Positions 42,777 to 52,202 of a stretch of DNA of 64,000 nt are shown here, one piece after another. The stretch covers positions 62,001-126,000 of the forward strand of contig CAWFKW010000001.1 in NCBI GenBank assembly GCA_963816535.1, given 5' to 3'. The number at the start of each line of letters is the position of its first letter. Position 1 is the stretch's first letter. The stretch comes from CAWFKW01 sp963816535 (GTDB lineage: Bacteria > Bacteroidota > Ignavibacteria > Tepidaquicellales > OLB5). The position numbers were made by a program, and so were the translations under genes. Below the pieces are notes generated by a model. It saw nothing but the letters and a program-made list of their open reading frames with translations. It had not been told where the DNA came from and did not search any database.

Positions 42777-42795
42777 TAAATGTCCCACCATAAAA
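42777..42795. repeat. 19-bp direct repeat, copy 2
   Basis: Second copy of TAAATGTCCCACCATAAAA; see 42567-42585. Confidence 0.7.
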
Positions 42796-43139
42796 TAAAG
42801 GACCCTTCATGTTTGATTAACGCTTCAGAGAATACTTCAAACTAACAGCCTCAGAGGGCTTATTAGCCACATGGAAACGAGAGAAATACGAGAGAGGTAG
42901 TTATTTGAGATGTTGTTTTCAGTTTTTTGAACATCAAGAACAGGTTGGTTTTAGGTTGGTATTTTTCAGGATTGAATTAACATTTCAAGGGAATGAAAAT
43001 CATCACTCAATTCAGCATCTTTCAACGAATAAACGAGTGGAATACGAGTGAGGAGGATTTTTTAAGCAAAGAATTGGTTGGTAAAAGTTGGTATTTTCCT
43101 GAAGAGTTGAATTATGAATCTCAAAAAAAGGGAGGGATT

Positions 43140-44153
43140 ATGTACCTGTCTAAATGCGGTCAATACTTTTACGTCTATTTCGTGAACCCAGCCACCGGCA
43201 AACGGACTAAAATAAGCACCAAGGCAAAGAAAAAAACTGATGCATATAGGTTTCTTTTGAATTTCAACCCTAACTCAATAATTAAGTACAAAAATATCAC
43301 AATATCGGAATTTAAGAACGAATTCTTGATCTATGCCAAGATACATTACTCAGTCAGCACATTCTGTTTGTATGAACGATCATTGAGACAGCTCGTTTCC
43401 CAAATTAGCAACATAATTTTGAAAGATATAACCCGGATGCACATTGAATCTTTCAAGATTAATCGAATTGCAAATAAGGTTTCTAAAACCACAGTAAATA
43501 TGGAATTCAGGGCATTGAAAGCAATGTTCAATTTTGCGATAATATGGAGGTTTATTGAAACAAATCCTTGCGAAGGGATCAAGCAATTTAAGATATTTCA
43601 AAAAGAAATACTCTCGTTCAATGAATCAGAGATTTCTGCAATTTTAGAACAAATCACTATACAACCCTTGAAAGACTTTGTATTATTCGCTTTACTAACC
43701 GGGTGTAGACTAAATGAAATAACTCAGTTACAGTGGAAAGACATTGATTTGATAAATAACACATTAATAATACGGAATAAACCAGGCTTTAAGACAAAAT
43801 CGGGCCGAATAAGAATTCTACCTGTTTCAAATAAGTTAAGATTTGTAGTTGATAAATTGAGTTCATTTAAAGCTGAAGACAATAATGATTCATATGTTTT
43901 TCTTAACCATAAAGGATTACCATTTGAAGGAAATTATTTATCCCGTTTATTCAAAAAAGAACTGCGCAGGCTCAAGTTTTCTGAACGATATCATTTTCAT
44001 TGTTTAAGGCATACATTTATAACGAGCTTAGTAAGAAAAGGGGTGAATATTTATGATATTAAACACCTTGCTGGGCATGTCAATATTGAAACAACTGAAT
44101 TATATATGCACAATATTACAGATGATTTGAGGAAGGCTGTGAACTTGATTTGA
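43140..44153 (+). CDS. Tyrosine recombinase (integrase) 3, next to tRNA-Pro
   Basis: About 337 residues from ATG 43140, which has a strong GGGAGGG and starts MYLSKCGQYFYVYFVNPATG, collinear with the N-termini of integrases 1 and 2; the longer frame from 42993 adds 49 unrelated residues. Catalytic set: TGCRLNEIT (Arg), HFHCLRHTFI (His/Arg), HLAGHVNI (His), TELYMHN (Tyr). Its 3' end lies 22 bases from the 3' end of tRNA-Pro on the other strand, so this element probably uses tRNA-Pro as its attachment site. Confidence 0.92.
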   Translation: MYLSKCGQYFYVYFVNPATGKRTKISTKAKKKTDAYRFLLNFNPNSIIKYKNITISEFKNEFLIYAKIHYSVSTFCLYERSLRQLVSQISNIILKDITRMHIESFKINRIANKVSKTTVNMEFRALKAMFNFAIIWRFIETNPCEGIKQFKIFQKEILSFNESEISAILEQITIQPLKDFVLFALLTGCRLNEITQLQWKDIDLINNTLIIRNKPGFKTKSGRIRILPVSNKLRFVVDKLSSFKAEDNNDSYVFLNHKGLPFEGNYLSRLFKKELRRLKFSERYHFHCLRHTFITSLVRKGVNIYDIKHLAGHVNIETTELYMHNITDDLRKAVNLI

Positions 44154-44175
44154 AATTGATATTAATGCTTAAATT

Positions 44176-44253
44176 TGGTCGGGATGGCAGGATTCGAACC
44201 TGCGGCCTCCTGCTCCCAAAGCAGGCGCGATAACCGGACTACGCTACATCCCG
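44176..44253 (-). tRNA. tRNA-Pro (anticodon TGG), CCA encoded
   Basis: Read on the minus strand: acceptor CGGGATG/CATCCCG, D-arm, anticodon stem-loop with TTTGGGA loop (anticodon TGG), T-arm GCAGG-TTCGAAT-CCTGC and encoded ACCA 3' end. All stems are intact. The 3' end faces integrase 3. Standard tRNA; it separates the integrase cluster from the defence region. Confidence 0.95.
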
Positions 44254-44388
44254 AAATCAATTAGAATTACAATTATAGCAATCTACCAAATCAGATGAAA
44301 TGAACAAAATAATAAAAGTATCATGCAATGATACCAATAATTGAAATTAAAGCGCTATTTTAATAATAGATTCTAAAAGGAGTTAACT

Positions 44389-44946
44389 ATGATTTTCAAC
44401 GAAAATGATTTATCCGGGTTATTCGGCGCTTTGAAGTTCGCTGCGGAGAAGCATAAAGACCAAAGGCGTAAGAATGTCGAAGCAACACCATACATAAACC
44501 ATCCTTTAGAGGTTGCAAGGCTGCTTATTGATGTTGGGCGTGTTTATGATCTGGATATCATTAAAGGAGCAATTTTGCACGATACTATTGAGGATACGGA
44601 GACCACGGAGAAAGAGTTATTGGAAAAATTTGGCAGGACAATCACCGATTATGTTGTGGAAATGTCAGATGACAAGTCATTGCCAAAAGAGGAAAGAAAA
44701 CGCCTCCAAATTGAAAACTCCTCACATAAAAGCCTAGGGGCGAAACAAATCAAGATTTGTGATAAAATATGTAACATAACAGATGTTACTCTTAATCCTC
44801 CCGGTCATTGGGAATTACAAAGAAGGAAGGAATATCTTGATTGGGCCGAGGCAGTAGTCGCAGGACTAAGAGGAATAAACAAGGAACTTGAAACACTCTT
44901 CGATAACCGGCTAAGGGAAGGGAGGGCTATATTGTATGCAAGCTAA
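44389..44946 (+). CDS. HD-domain (MESH1/SpoT-type) hydrolase
   Basis: 185 residues, single HD domain. Catalytic/metal residues: HKDQRRK, YINHPLEVA (first His), LHDTIEDT (HD plus ED) and KICDKICN (Asp). This is the SpoT/MESH1 set, which hydrolyses (p)ppGpp or related nucleotides. The protein lacks a synthetase domain. AAAGGAG precedes ATG 44389. It overlaps the next gene by 11 bases. In an accessory region, small HD hydrolases can be antitoxins to alarmone-synthesising toxins, or housekeeping; that is inference. Confidence 0.85.
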   Translation: MIFNENDLSGLFGALKFAAEKHKDQRRKNVEATPYINHPLEVARLLIDVGRVYDLDIIKGAILHDTIEDTETTEKELLEKFGRTITDYVVEMSDDKSLPKEERKRLQIENSSHKSLGAKQIKICDKICNITDVTLNPPGHWELQRRKEYLDWAEAVVAGLRGINKELETLFDNRLREGRAILYAS

Positions 44947-45856
44947 GACAGATATAAACGAATTGTTTTTTCCTGTTTTGACAAGGATGGTTTTCACTCA
45001 AATCGAAGACTACGAAAACCCTGTTCAAATTCCGGGGAAGATGGCCCTTATAAACGGGATTTCAAAATTACCAATTTCAATTGTCAGTCACGACTATAGG
45101 ATAATTTTAAACAAAGAGGCTTACAATTATGGACTAAACTGTTTAAAAACTCTTTTTGATTTGGAACAAAATGATGAGATCGTATTTATTAATTCAATAA
45201 TGCCAAAGACCTTGTCGTTTTGCCATATGGACCTGACTTGTCCGAAGAAGTCATTTGAATTAAGAAAAGATAAATTCATACCATTTGTCAGAGTCACCAA
45301 TAGTTATAATTCCACGTTCAAGCTGGGATTCAGGGTAGGGGTATGCAGGGCAATTTGTGAAAATGGAGTGATATTCGGAGAAGATTCTATAAGATTCAGT
45401 TTTGTCCATTCTAAATCTAATAAGGAAGAAATCAATTTTGAAATAAAAAAAGACGAATTGAAAAGAATTCTTGATAAGTTTAAAAGTGATATTGAAGTAC
45501 TGATTGAAAATGAGATAGACAAGAATTATGCATTCTCGCTCTTCTGCAAAGGAATTGGGATTAATTTCCGGGAAGGAGAAAAAGGAAAAAAAAGAAGGAA
45601 CAATGTACAGGCTGAGTTCAATCCTGTCTTTGACAAGTATTGCACGGAATTGGGAGACAATTTTTATGCTCTTTACAATTCCATTACTGAATTATCTACG
45701 AACGGCATGGAGGCTGATAAGATGCCCGTAACAAGAATCCATGGCAGGCAATCCCGGGCTGGTGGATGGCAAAGAGAGGTTGCAAGTCTGTTAAGAAATA
45801 AGAAATTTGAATATAAAGAGTATCTGGGCGGCTATTTGGATCTATCTAAGAATTAG
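44936..45856 (+). CDS. DUF932-like protein
   Basis: 306 residues. Core segment FIPFVRVTNSYNSTFKLGFR then VGVCRAICENGVIFGEDSIRFSFVH matches DUF932, a family found mainly in plasmids, phages and islands with unknown role. It overlaps the HD-hydrolase gene by 11 bases, so they form a pair. ATG 44936. No signal peptide. Confidence 0.7.
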   Translation: MQAKTDINELFFPVLTRMVFTQIEDYENPVQIPGKMALINGISKLPISIVSHDYRIILNKEAYNYGLNCLKTLFDLEQNDEIVFINSIMPKTLSFCHMDLTCPKKSFELRKDKFIPFVRVTNSYNSTFKLGFRVGVCRAICENGVIFGEDSIRFSFVHSKSNKEEINFEIKKDELKRILDKFKSDIEVLIENEIDKNYAFSLFCKGIGINFREGEKGKKRRNNVQAEFNPVFDKYCTELGDNFYALYNSITELSTNGMEADKMPVTRIHGRQSRAGGWQREVASLLRNKKFEYKEYLGGYLDLSKN

Positions 45857-46003
45857 TTAAGAATGAGTACTTATGCTCATTTTAAAGAGCAGTCTTACTC
45901 ATTGACTTCATTCTGTGAATCTCTTTATCTTTGATTAACTTATTAATTTTTGGGATGAGAAAAATATTAAGAGTCTATTCAAAAAAACAAAAAGGAGCGG
46001 GAT

Positions 46004-46315
46004 ATGAAATCTGATAATAACATTTTCAAACTCACATTTGTTGGTTTCGGAATATTTGTATTGTTCCTGTGTTTTGGCGCTTATTTGGAATCTTCCTTAG
46101 AAGCCCCGGCAAAAAACTTCACTTACACCATGTTTGATTCCTGTGTGACTGTACTTGGGGTTACGGCTGAACTCTTCAATACTGATTACAGAACAATTAA
46201 TGTAGTTATTTTTTGTATCATGGTACCACTTGCTTTCTTAGCTTTATTCGTTCATAATCTTATACTGAGGAGTAAACTTATGAATCAGACCTCCGATGTT
46301 TTTTACAAAGGATGA
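46004..46315 (+). CDS. Small two-helix membrane protein
   Basis: 103 residues with hydrophobic helices at about 9-27 (LTFVGFGIFVLFLCFGAYL) and 66-88 (VVIFCIMVPLAFLALFVHNLI). AAAAAGGAG before ATG 46004. No family recognised. Confidence 0.6.
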   Translation: MKSDNNIFKLTFVGFGIFVLFLCFGAYLESSLEAPAKNFTYTMFDSCVTVLGVTAELFNTDYRTINVVIFCIMVPLAFLALFVHNLILRSKLMNQTSDVFYKG

Positions 46316-46455
46316 GAGTGGCTCTGTAATAGCTCTAATTCTTGCACAAATTAGGCAGGACAAGGGTTTACAGGTTAATTGACATTAATTAACAGCCCTG
46401 ATTTTCTTATACTACAAGGGCAAAAAAAGAGAAAGAAAGGATAGGTCAAATTGGC

Positions 46456-46944
46456 ATGAAAAAAGAAATTTCGATCAGCATTCTATCAGTCTTGTCATTT
46501 CTATTTCTGATAATATCTTATCCTAATTATTCATCCATGGAATCGAAACGCTATCAATTCCTTTATTATTTTTACAATCATCATTATGACCTGAACTATT
46601 TGGCAGCTGATGCTGATAAGAGTAATTCGGTTCTTAACCGGACAGAGGGACAAGAATTGCATGGAAGTGTATTTACAATAACTGATGTTATGATTTCAAA
46701 AATGATAAGGCAAGGAATTGCCAGCGGTAAAAAGAACTTTGTAGTATCTTACTGTCCAAATCGTGATGTTGACCCCGGTACGGTAAACTTTAATGCTTCT
46801 CTTCTTGGACAAACTGTTAGAATCCGTGTTTTATCTAAGACTTCCTATGTAATGGATGACCTTACGCCTGATAGCAGCGCCGTAATTCGTTCAACCAAAA
46901 TCACTTATTTAGGTAATATTCATAATTGGAATGTTAAGCAATGA
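46456..46944 (+). CDS. Secreted or anchored protein of unknown function
   Basis: 162 residues. Signal peptide or anchor MKKEISISILSVLSFLFLII, then a hydrophilic domain (FVVSYCPNRDVDPGTVNFNA, YLGNIHNWNVKQ). It overlaps the lipoprotein gene by ATGA (46941-46944), so the pair is co-translated. Family unknown. Confidence 0.6.
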   Translation: MKKEISISILSVLSFLFLIISYPNYSSMESKRYQFLYYFYNHHYDLNYLAADADKSNSVLNRTEGQELHGSVFTITDVMISKMIRQGIASGKKNFVVSYCPNRDVDPGTVNFNASLLGQTVRIRVLSKTSYVMDDLTPDSSAVIRSTKITYLGNIHNWNVKQ

Positions 46945-47477
46945 AAAAGCTAATAATACCAGTTCTAAGTTCTTTGCTAATTTTTTCATGTTCGCAAAAA
47001 CAACATAATGAACCTGACGGAACTATCATCTACGAATCTGGCTGTGCTTATACTGCCAAAAGTGAATTAATGCGGACAATCGACTGGAATAAAGTCTCAT
47101 GGAGAAAATTGAAATATGATGATAGCACGTGGGTTTGGGAAAATGAACTTTTGATGTATTGCAGGTATCAGAAAGTTGCTCATTCCCCCAAAAAGTTATC
47201 ATTTGCTCAAACAAATGAATTAATTAGACACCTTCGTGAAAATTCTGAGGAGCATTTTTCATTTGAGTCCTTAGTAATGGATTGTCATGTTTCTGTTTAT
47301 ATAATTTGTATCTATGCAATCAAAGATGCTTATATGGTCGATTTATGGTACGATAATCTTGAAGTTTCTATAAAGTCCGGCTGGAAAGGTATGCCGGAGT
47401 CAATAGGGGAAAGGTATTGGAAGTGTGGCGGAACAAAGATAAATTCTCGTGAAATTCTCGTGGAAAATGAGGAATGA
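46941..47477 (+). CDS. Lipoprotein of unknown function
   Basis: 178 residues. Lipobox LLIFSC with Cys17. Mature part is hydrophilic with several aromatic residues (WVWENELLMYCRY, WKGMPESIGERYWKCGG). Start overlaps the previous stop (ATGA). Together with the preceding gene it makes a small exported pair. Confidence 0.6.
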   Translation: MKKLIIPVLSSLLIFSCSQKQHNEPDGTIIYESGCAYTAKSELMRTIDWNKVSWRKLKYDDSTWVWENELLMYCRYQKVAHSPKKLSFAQTNELIRHLRENSEEHFSFESLVMDCHVSVYIICIYAIKDAYMVDLWYDNLEVSIKSGWKGMPESIGERYWKCGGTKINSREILVENEE

Positions 47478-47601
47478 GTTTAAAGGGTTGTTACTTATTT
47501 AGTAAGTGTTGTAAGTTAAAAAAATACATTATATTTGAATGGGGATAAACCGGAGAACTGGGATTTCGGTTAATCCTCTTTTTATTTTTAATATTATTTT
47601 T

Positions 47602-47922
47602 ATGGCATGGAGATTAAGAAAACGGGTTAGCTTTGGAAAGTTTCTGAGATTTAATATCAGTAAATCCGGAGTAAGCACCACGATAGGTCCCAAAGGATTT
47701 AGCGTCAATATCGGCAAGAAAGGTGTTTACAGAAATGTAGGCATTCCAGGTACGGGGTTATATAACAGGGAAAAGATTAGCGGAGGACAGTTCATCGGAC
47801 AAAACCAACCAGTAAGTAATCAAGGGAATGCGAGCAAGGTATTACTTTCGATAGTCTTATTTTTTGTACTACTGTTTGTATTGATATTTGTGATAGCAAT
47901 TATAACCGCTTTAACAAAGTAA
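47602..47922 (+). CDS. DUF4236-like protein with C-terminal membrane helix
   Basis: About 106 residues. DUF4236 signature at the N-terminus: MAWRLRKRVSFGKFLRFNIS, SGVSTTIGPKGFSVNIG and GVYRNVGIPGTGLY. I put the start at ATG 47602, where the domain begins; the 47539 ATG adds 21 unrelated residues. The C-terminus has a hydrophobic helix (VLLSIVLFFVLLFVLIFVIA). Function unknown; often in mobile DNA. Confidence 0.7.
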   Translation: MAWRLRKRVSFGKFLRFNISKSGVSTTIGPKGFSVNIGKKGVYRNVGIPGTGLYNREKISGGQFIGQNQPVSNQGNASKVLLSIVLFFVLLFVLIFVIAIITALTK

Positions 47923-48232
47923 ACAGAGAGTGAATTTGTAAATTTGTCACAGCCTAAACTCATGGGCAAATTGTCAAAAATCAGAATTGAAAAATAATGC
48001 CGATTAGATTTTGCAATTCAAATAATTTTCTTGCCAAATTGACAAAGAAAAATTGAAAATGCTTAAAAGGGAAATAAAAAGAAAAGTTTACATAATAGCA
48101 TGTTATTTCTCATTTTTTTGAGATTGACAAAAAGACAGACAAAAATAAAAACGAATTAGACTTTTTATAATGTATAATAAAAACTAAGTTACTTATCAAC
48201 AACCTATTACAAATTGAAAATATAGCTCTAAT
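47923..48232. other. Promoter region of the defence operon
   Basis: About 310 AT-rich bases before the helicase gene. Two TATAAT boxes lie at 48166-48171 and 48173-48178. Four copies of an [AG]ATTGWCA/ATTTGTCA motif occur at 47941-47949, 47968-47976, 48036-48044 and 48121-48129. No gene. Confidence 0.45.
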
Positions 48233-51200
48233 ATGAACTTTAAAGATGGTGATATTATTGAATCTGCCCGGTGGCCGGAACCAGTTAAAATAGATTTAAT
48301 TGAGGCAGGACTTTCTGATTATATCAGAATAGTAGGTTCCGGCGTTCATTCAAAAACACACATAGATGATCTAATAGCCAAAGACGAAATCTCAGATATC
48401 AGGATAAAAGCCTTTTCTTCTGACTTTGCAGCAAATCCAGAAAGTGTTTTCCTGAGTCTCGAAGCAAAAAGATATAGATATGCTTCTCTTTACGATCCTT
48501 TACTTGCAATGAATATTTCTAAGATTGATCCACCCGGATTCGGTTCCTGATTGCAGATGATCCCGGAGCCGGGAAGACGATTATGGCGGGCCTTTTGATT
48601 AAAGAGCTGAAGATAAGAAAAATTGCTAAAAGCCTGCTCATTGTGTCACCTGGACATCTGAAAGATCAATGGAGAAGGGAGCTCAAGGAAAAATTTGCAG
48701 AACATTTCACGATTATTGACCGAAACTTCATGGATGCATTTTATAGTGAAAATGTCTGGACAAGAGAGAGACAAATAATCACTTCAATCGATTTTGCTAA
48801 GCAAGATAGTATCATTAGTTCATTAAGCGCTTGTCATTTTGATTTAGTTATTGTTGACGAAGCGCACAAGATGAGCGCTTACCGTTACGGAGACAAGCTG
48901 GATAAAACCAGTAGGTATAGATTAGGAGAGGTACTTTCAAATATATCTGAAAACCTGGTGTTTCTTACAGCCACTCCGCATAAAGGCGACCCTGAGAACT
49001 TCAGACTGTTTATGGATTTGCTTGAACCTGGATTTTTTGCTACCACAGAGATGCTTTCTGATTCAATAAAGAATCTTGAAAACCCATTGTTCATCAGAAG
49101 GATCAAAGAAGATTTGAAGAGCTTTGACGGAAAGCCGTTATTTCTGCCACGTTATGTTAAAACGGTCAAGTATAGTTTAGCAACGGAATCGCCGTTAGAA
49201 CATGACCTTTACAATAGACTTTCCAAATATGTAAATAATGAATATAACAAAGCCCTATCGAAAAATAAGAAACGTAATATTGCATTCGCTTTAGTAATAT
49301 TACAACGTAGATTAGCTTCAAGTACTTATGCTCTATTCAGGTCACTGGAACGCAGAAAGAAAAGATTGACAGAATTATTGAATATGTTTGAGGAAGGTCG
49401 GGTAAATGACAAAGCCTTCGATTTTGAGGAAGCGGAAGAAATGTCTGAGGAAGAAAGATGGAAACTCGAACAGATGTGGGAAACTCTAAGCGTTTCTGAA
49501 AACAGAGAGGATCTGGAAAATGAAATAAGGATAATTGAAGATTTAATAGAAAGAGCTAAGGAAATTATTGATAATGAATCGGAAATAAAAATCCGGCAGC
49601 TAAAAACCATGCTTGATGATTTGAATGTTAGGTTTCCAGAAGAAAAGGTCCTAATTTTTACGGAATCCAAGGACACGCTTGAATATCTTGAAAAGAAAAT
49701 TTCAAATAACTGGCACTACAAAGTTAATGTTATTCACGGCGGGATGGACTTGGAACAGAGGATAAAAGCCGAGGGAATATTCAAAAATGAAACGCAAGTT
49801 ATGGTTGCAACAGAAGCTGCTGGTGAAGGTATAAATCTGCAATTTTGTCATTTAATGATAAATTTTGATATACCTTGGAACCCTAACAGGCTAGAACAAA
49901 GAATGGGAAGAGTTCATAGGTATGGTCAAAATAAAGAAGTATTTGTATTCAATCTTGTTGCTGAAGATACCAGGGAAGGACAAGTGCTTAACAAACTTTT
50001 TGAGAAGTTGGAACGGATTAAAGAAATGATGGGAAGCGACAAAGTGTTTGATGTGTTAAGCGAGGTAATGTATGGGAAGAACTTATCTCAATTATTGGTG
50101 GAAGCGGCTGCCAACTCAAGGAATCTTGATGAAATATTAAGTGAAATAGATATTGTTATTGACGAAGATTATATCTCAAAAGTTAAAGATAATTTGGGTG
50201 AGAGTTTAGCAACGCATTTCATTGACTACACCAGGATTAAAGAAATGGCTGACCGGGCTAAGGAATACAGGCTTATCCCTGAGTATACTGAAGCGTTTTT
50301 CCGTAAAGCATTCATCAGGGCAGGCGGAAAGATGAGAGATAGAAAAGACGAATTCATCGCCATTCAATCAATTCCTTTTGAGTTAAAGAACATAGCCGAT
50401 AGTGACAGTTTTAGAAAAACTTACGGGATCCTTCAAAACTCATATCCAAAAGTAACCTTTGACAAAGATATTGCTTTCAAAAATGCTGAGGCTGAGTTTA
50501 TTTCATTTGGACACCCGTTGTTCGAGGCTTGTTTGGTATGGATAGAAAGCACGATGCTTGAGAGTTTAAAACAAGGAGCAGTATTTGAAGACCCTGACCG
50601 GAAACTGGATGGTTTCATTGTGTTCTTTGAGGGAGAGATCAAAGACGGTAACGGCAATATTGCAGGTAAACGCTTATTCTCATTCTACATCGATAATTCC
50701 GGCAAGATAGAAAGTATTAATCCAGCCATTATTTGGGATCTTGTTGAGGCAAAAGAAAAAATAAACATAACTGCAAATGTTGATGAGATAAAAAGCAATG
50801 TATTTGGAAACGTAATGAAAGAGTTAGAATCCTATAGAAAAGATTTAACTGTTCAGAGAGTAAAAGAGTGTGAAATAAAAGAGAAATATGGGTTGAAATC
50901 ACTTGAATACCTAATATTGAAGCTGGATGGCGACCTTCTTGATTTGAATATTCGTAAAGATAAAGGTGAAAATGTTGACCTCGTGATTCGAAACAAAGAG
51001 GAAGCAAAACGGAATTATGAACGAAACTTAATTGAACTCGGAGATTCAATTATCAAAGATAAGGTTCTCACATTTTCCAACCCCTCATTTGTTGGACTGA
51101 TAGCGGTAAAACCAATTAAATCAGAATATTCAGGAATGCATTCTGATGCTGAGGTTGAGAGAATTGGGATGGAGGTTTCCACCAATTATGAAATTTCGCA

Positions 51201-51525
51201 ACTACGCAAGCCAATTGATATATCTAAAGAGAATTTAGGGTTTGACATCCGTTCGACCGACAAGGATGAAAATATAAGGTATATTGAAGTAAAAGGGAGA
51301 GCGGGTGAGGGGGAGGTTGCATTAACTATTAATGAGTGGTTTAAAGCTAAGAGATTTGGCGATGATTATTATTTGTATGTAGTATTCAATACGTCAAGTA
51401 CACCGGAACTTATGATTATCCGTAACCCTGCGTCTGTTTTGAAACCAGAAGAGAAAGTAGAAATTGTTAGATTTATTGTTTCCAAAGAGCAAATAAATGA
51501 AAGAGCCGTAAAAGCAAGTATATGA
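48233..51525 (+). pseudogene. SNF2-family helicase with DUF3883, interrupted by frame break/deletion
   Basis: Frame 1 (48233-48550) is the N-terminal part of the family and runs to LLAMNISKIDPP. The true body is in another frame from about 48529: RIRFLIADDPGAGKT (Walker A), DEAH (motif II), TATPHKG (III), VATEAAGEGIN and QRMGRVHRYGQ (VI). Near the C-terminus GFDIRSTDKDE and RYIEVKGRAGEGEVALTI is a DUF3883 nuclease-like domain. Between SKIDP and RIRFL relatives carry about 17 residues with the Q-motif (LPHQ); these are missing. So a deletion of some 50 bases of non-triplet length joined the frames. DrmD-like role in defence; as read, the gene is broken. Confidence 0.85.
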
Positions 51526-52202
51526 CCATTATTATTGACATGACGGAAATAATTCCTAATGCTATTTTGAATAACTTAAAGGTAGATGTTGAAGAGTTAG
51601 AACGATTCTATACTAATTCGATATCAAGATTAGACAATGACTATGAAGAGGTAGTAAAAATTACTCAACATATCATAGTCCATAGTGGAGGATCTTTAGA
51701 GCCTTTAAGTTTAGAACAGGTTGAAAAGCTGCAAGAATTGAATAAGAATTTTGGAGTTTACAAGAGATCAAAATCAAACCGTTCACATTTGCTAATTGTA
51801 GGGTTATATATGATGATCGAAAAGTCAATTAAAGAACTTATAGGCGGAATAAAGGGAATCACAAATAATCAGTTAAAGAATCTTCATAGGCTAGATGGAA
51901 TGAAAGAGTTATTGAATGAGAAATTTGAAATTAGTGTAGAAGAGATAAAAAATTTTAAATATTTCAATGAGTTGAGGGTGTTGAATAATTGCATAAAGCA
52001 TAGTGGGATTGTTGATTCTGAATTGACAGAAATTAATCCTGTTAGTTGGAACCAAGATCAAGAAATTGGAAATGTATATGATGATTTCAAGAGGCTTTCA
52101 ACTCAATCAATCGAATTCTGCCAAGAATTATTTGAAAAAATTAAGATAAAATTAAAAATATTAGATTCAAAAGTGGAAAGGATCAATGTTGAAAGAAATT
52201 AA
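51522..52202 (+). CDS. HEPN-like or accessory helical protein in defence operon
   Basis: 226 residues, all-helical. Starts ATG 51522 by ATGA overlap with the helicase stop, and its end overlaps the methylase start by 17 bases, so it is part of the operon. Contains RSHLLIVGLYMMIEKSIKEL and RVLNNCIKHSGIVDSEL; the polar NN...KHS motif resembles C-terminal motifs of HEPN-like proteins, but the Arg-to-His spacing (x7) is longer than the usual Rx4-6H of active HEPN nucleases. So RNase activity is doubtful. Role in the system unknown. Confidence 0.65.
   Translation: MTIIIDMTEIIPNAILNNLKVDVEELERFYTNSISRLDNDYEEVVKITQHIIVHSGGSLEPLSLEQVEKLQELNKNFGVYKRSKSNRSHLLIVGLYMMIEKSIKELIGGIKGITNNQLKNLHRLDGMKELLNEKFEISVEEIKNFKYFNELRVLNNCIKHSGIVDSELTEINPVSWNQDQEIGNVYDDFKRLSTQSIEFCQELFEKIKIKLKILDSKVERINVERN

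Larger units (their letters stand above)
42174..43139. other. Long AT-rich intergenic segment with direct repeats
   Basis: About 965 bases upstream of integrase 3 without a credible gene. Contains the 19-bp direct repeats at 42567 and 42777 and similar following text (gagaaa.acgag). The ATG at 42993 is in frame with integrase 3, but I prefer the later start at 43140. Probably the attachment/regulatory region of element 3. Confidence 0.5.

Noticed and set aside
48233..52202. Full class 1 DISARM
   Set aside because: The helicase and methylase fit, but no drmA, drmB or drmC gene is present in the window, so only a DISARM-like relationship is claimed.
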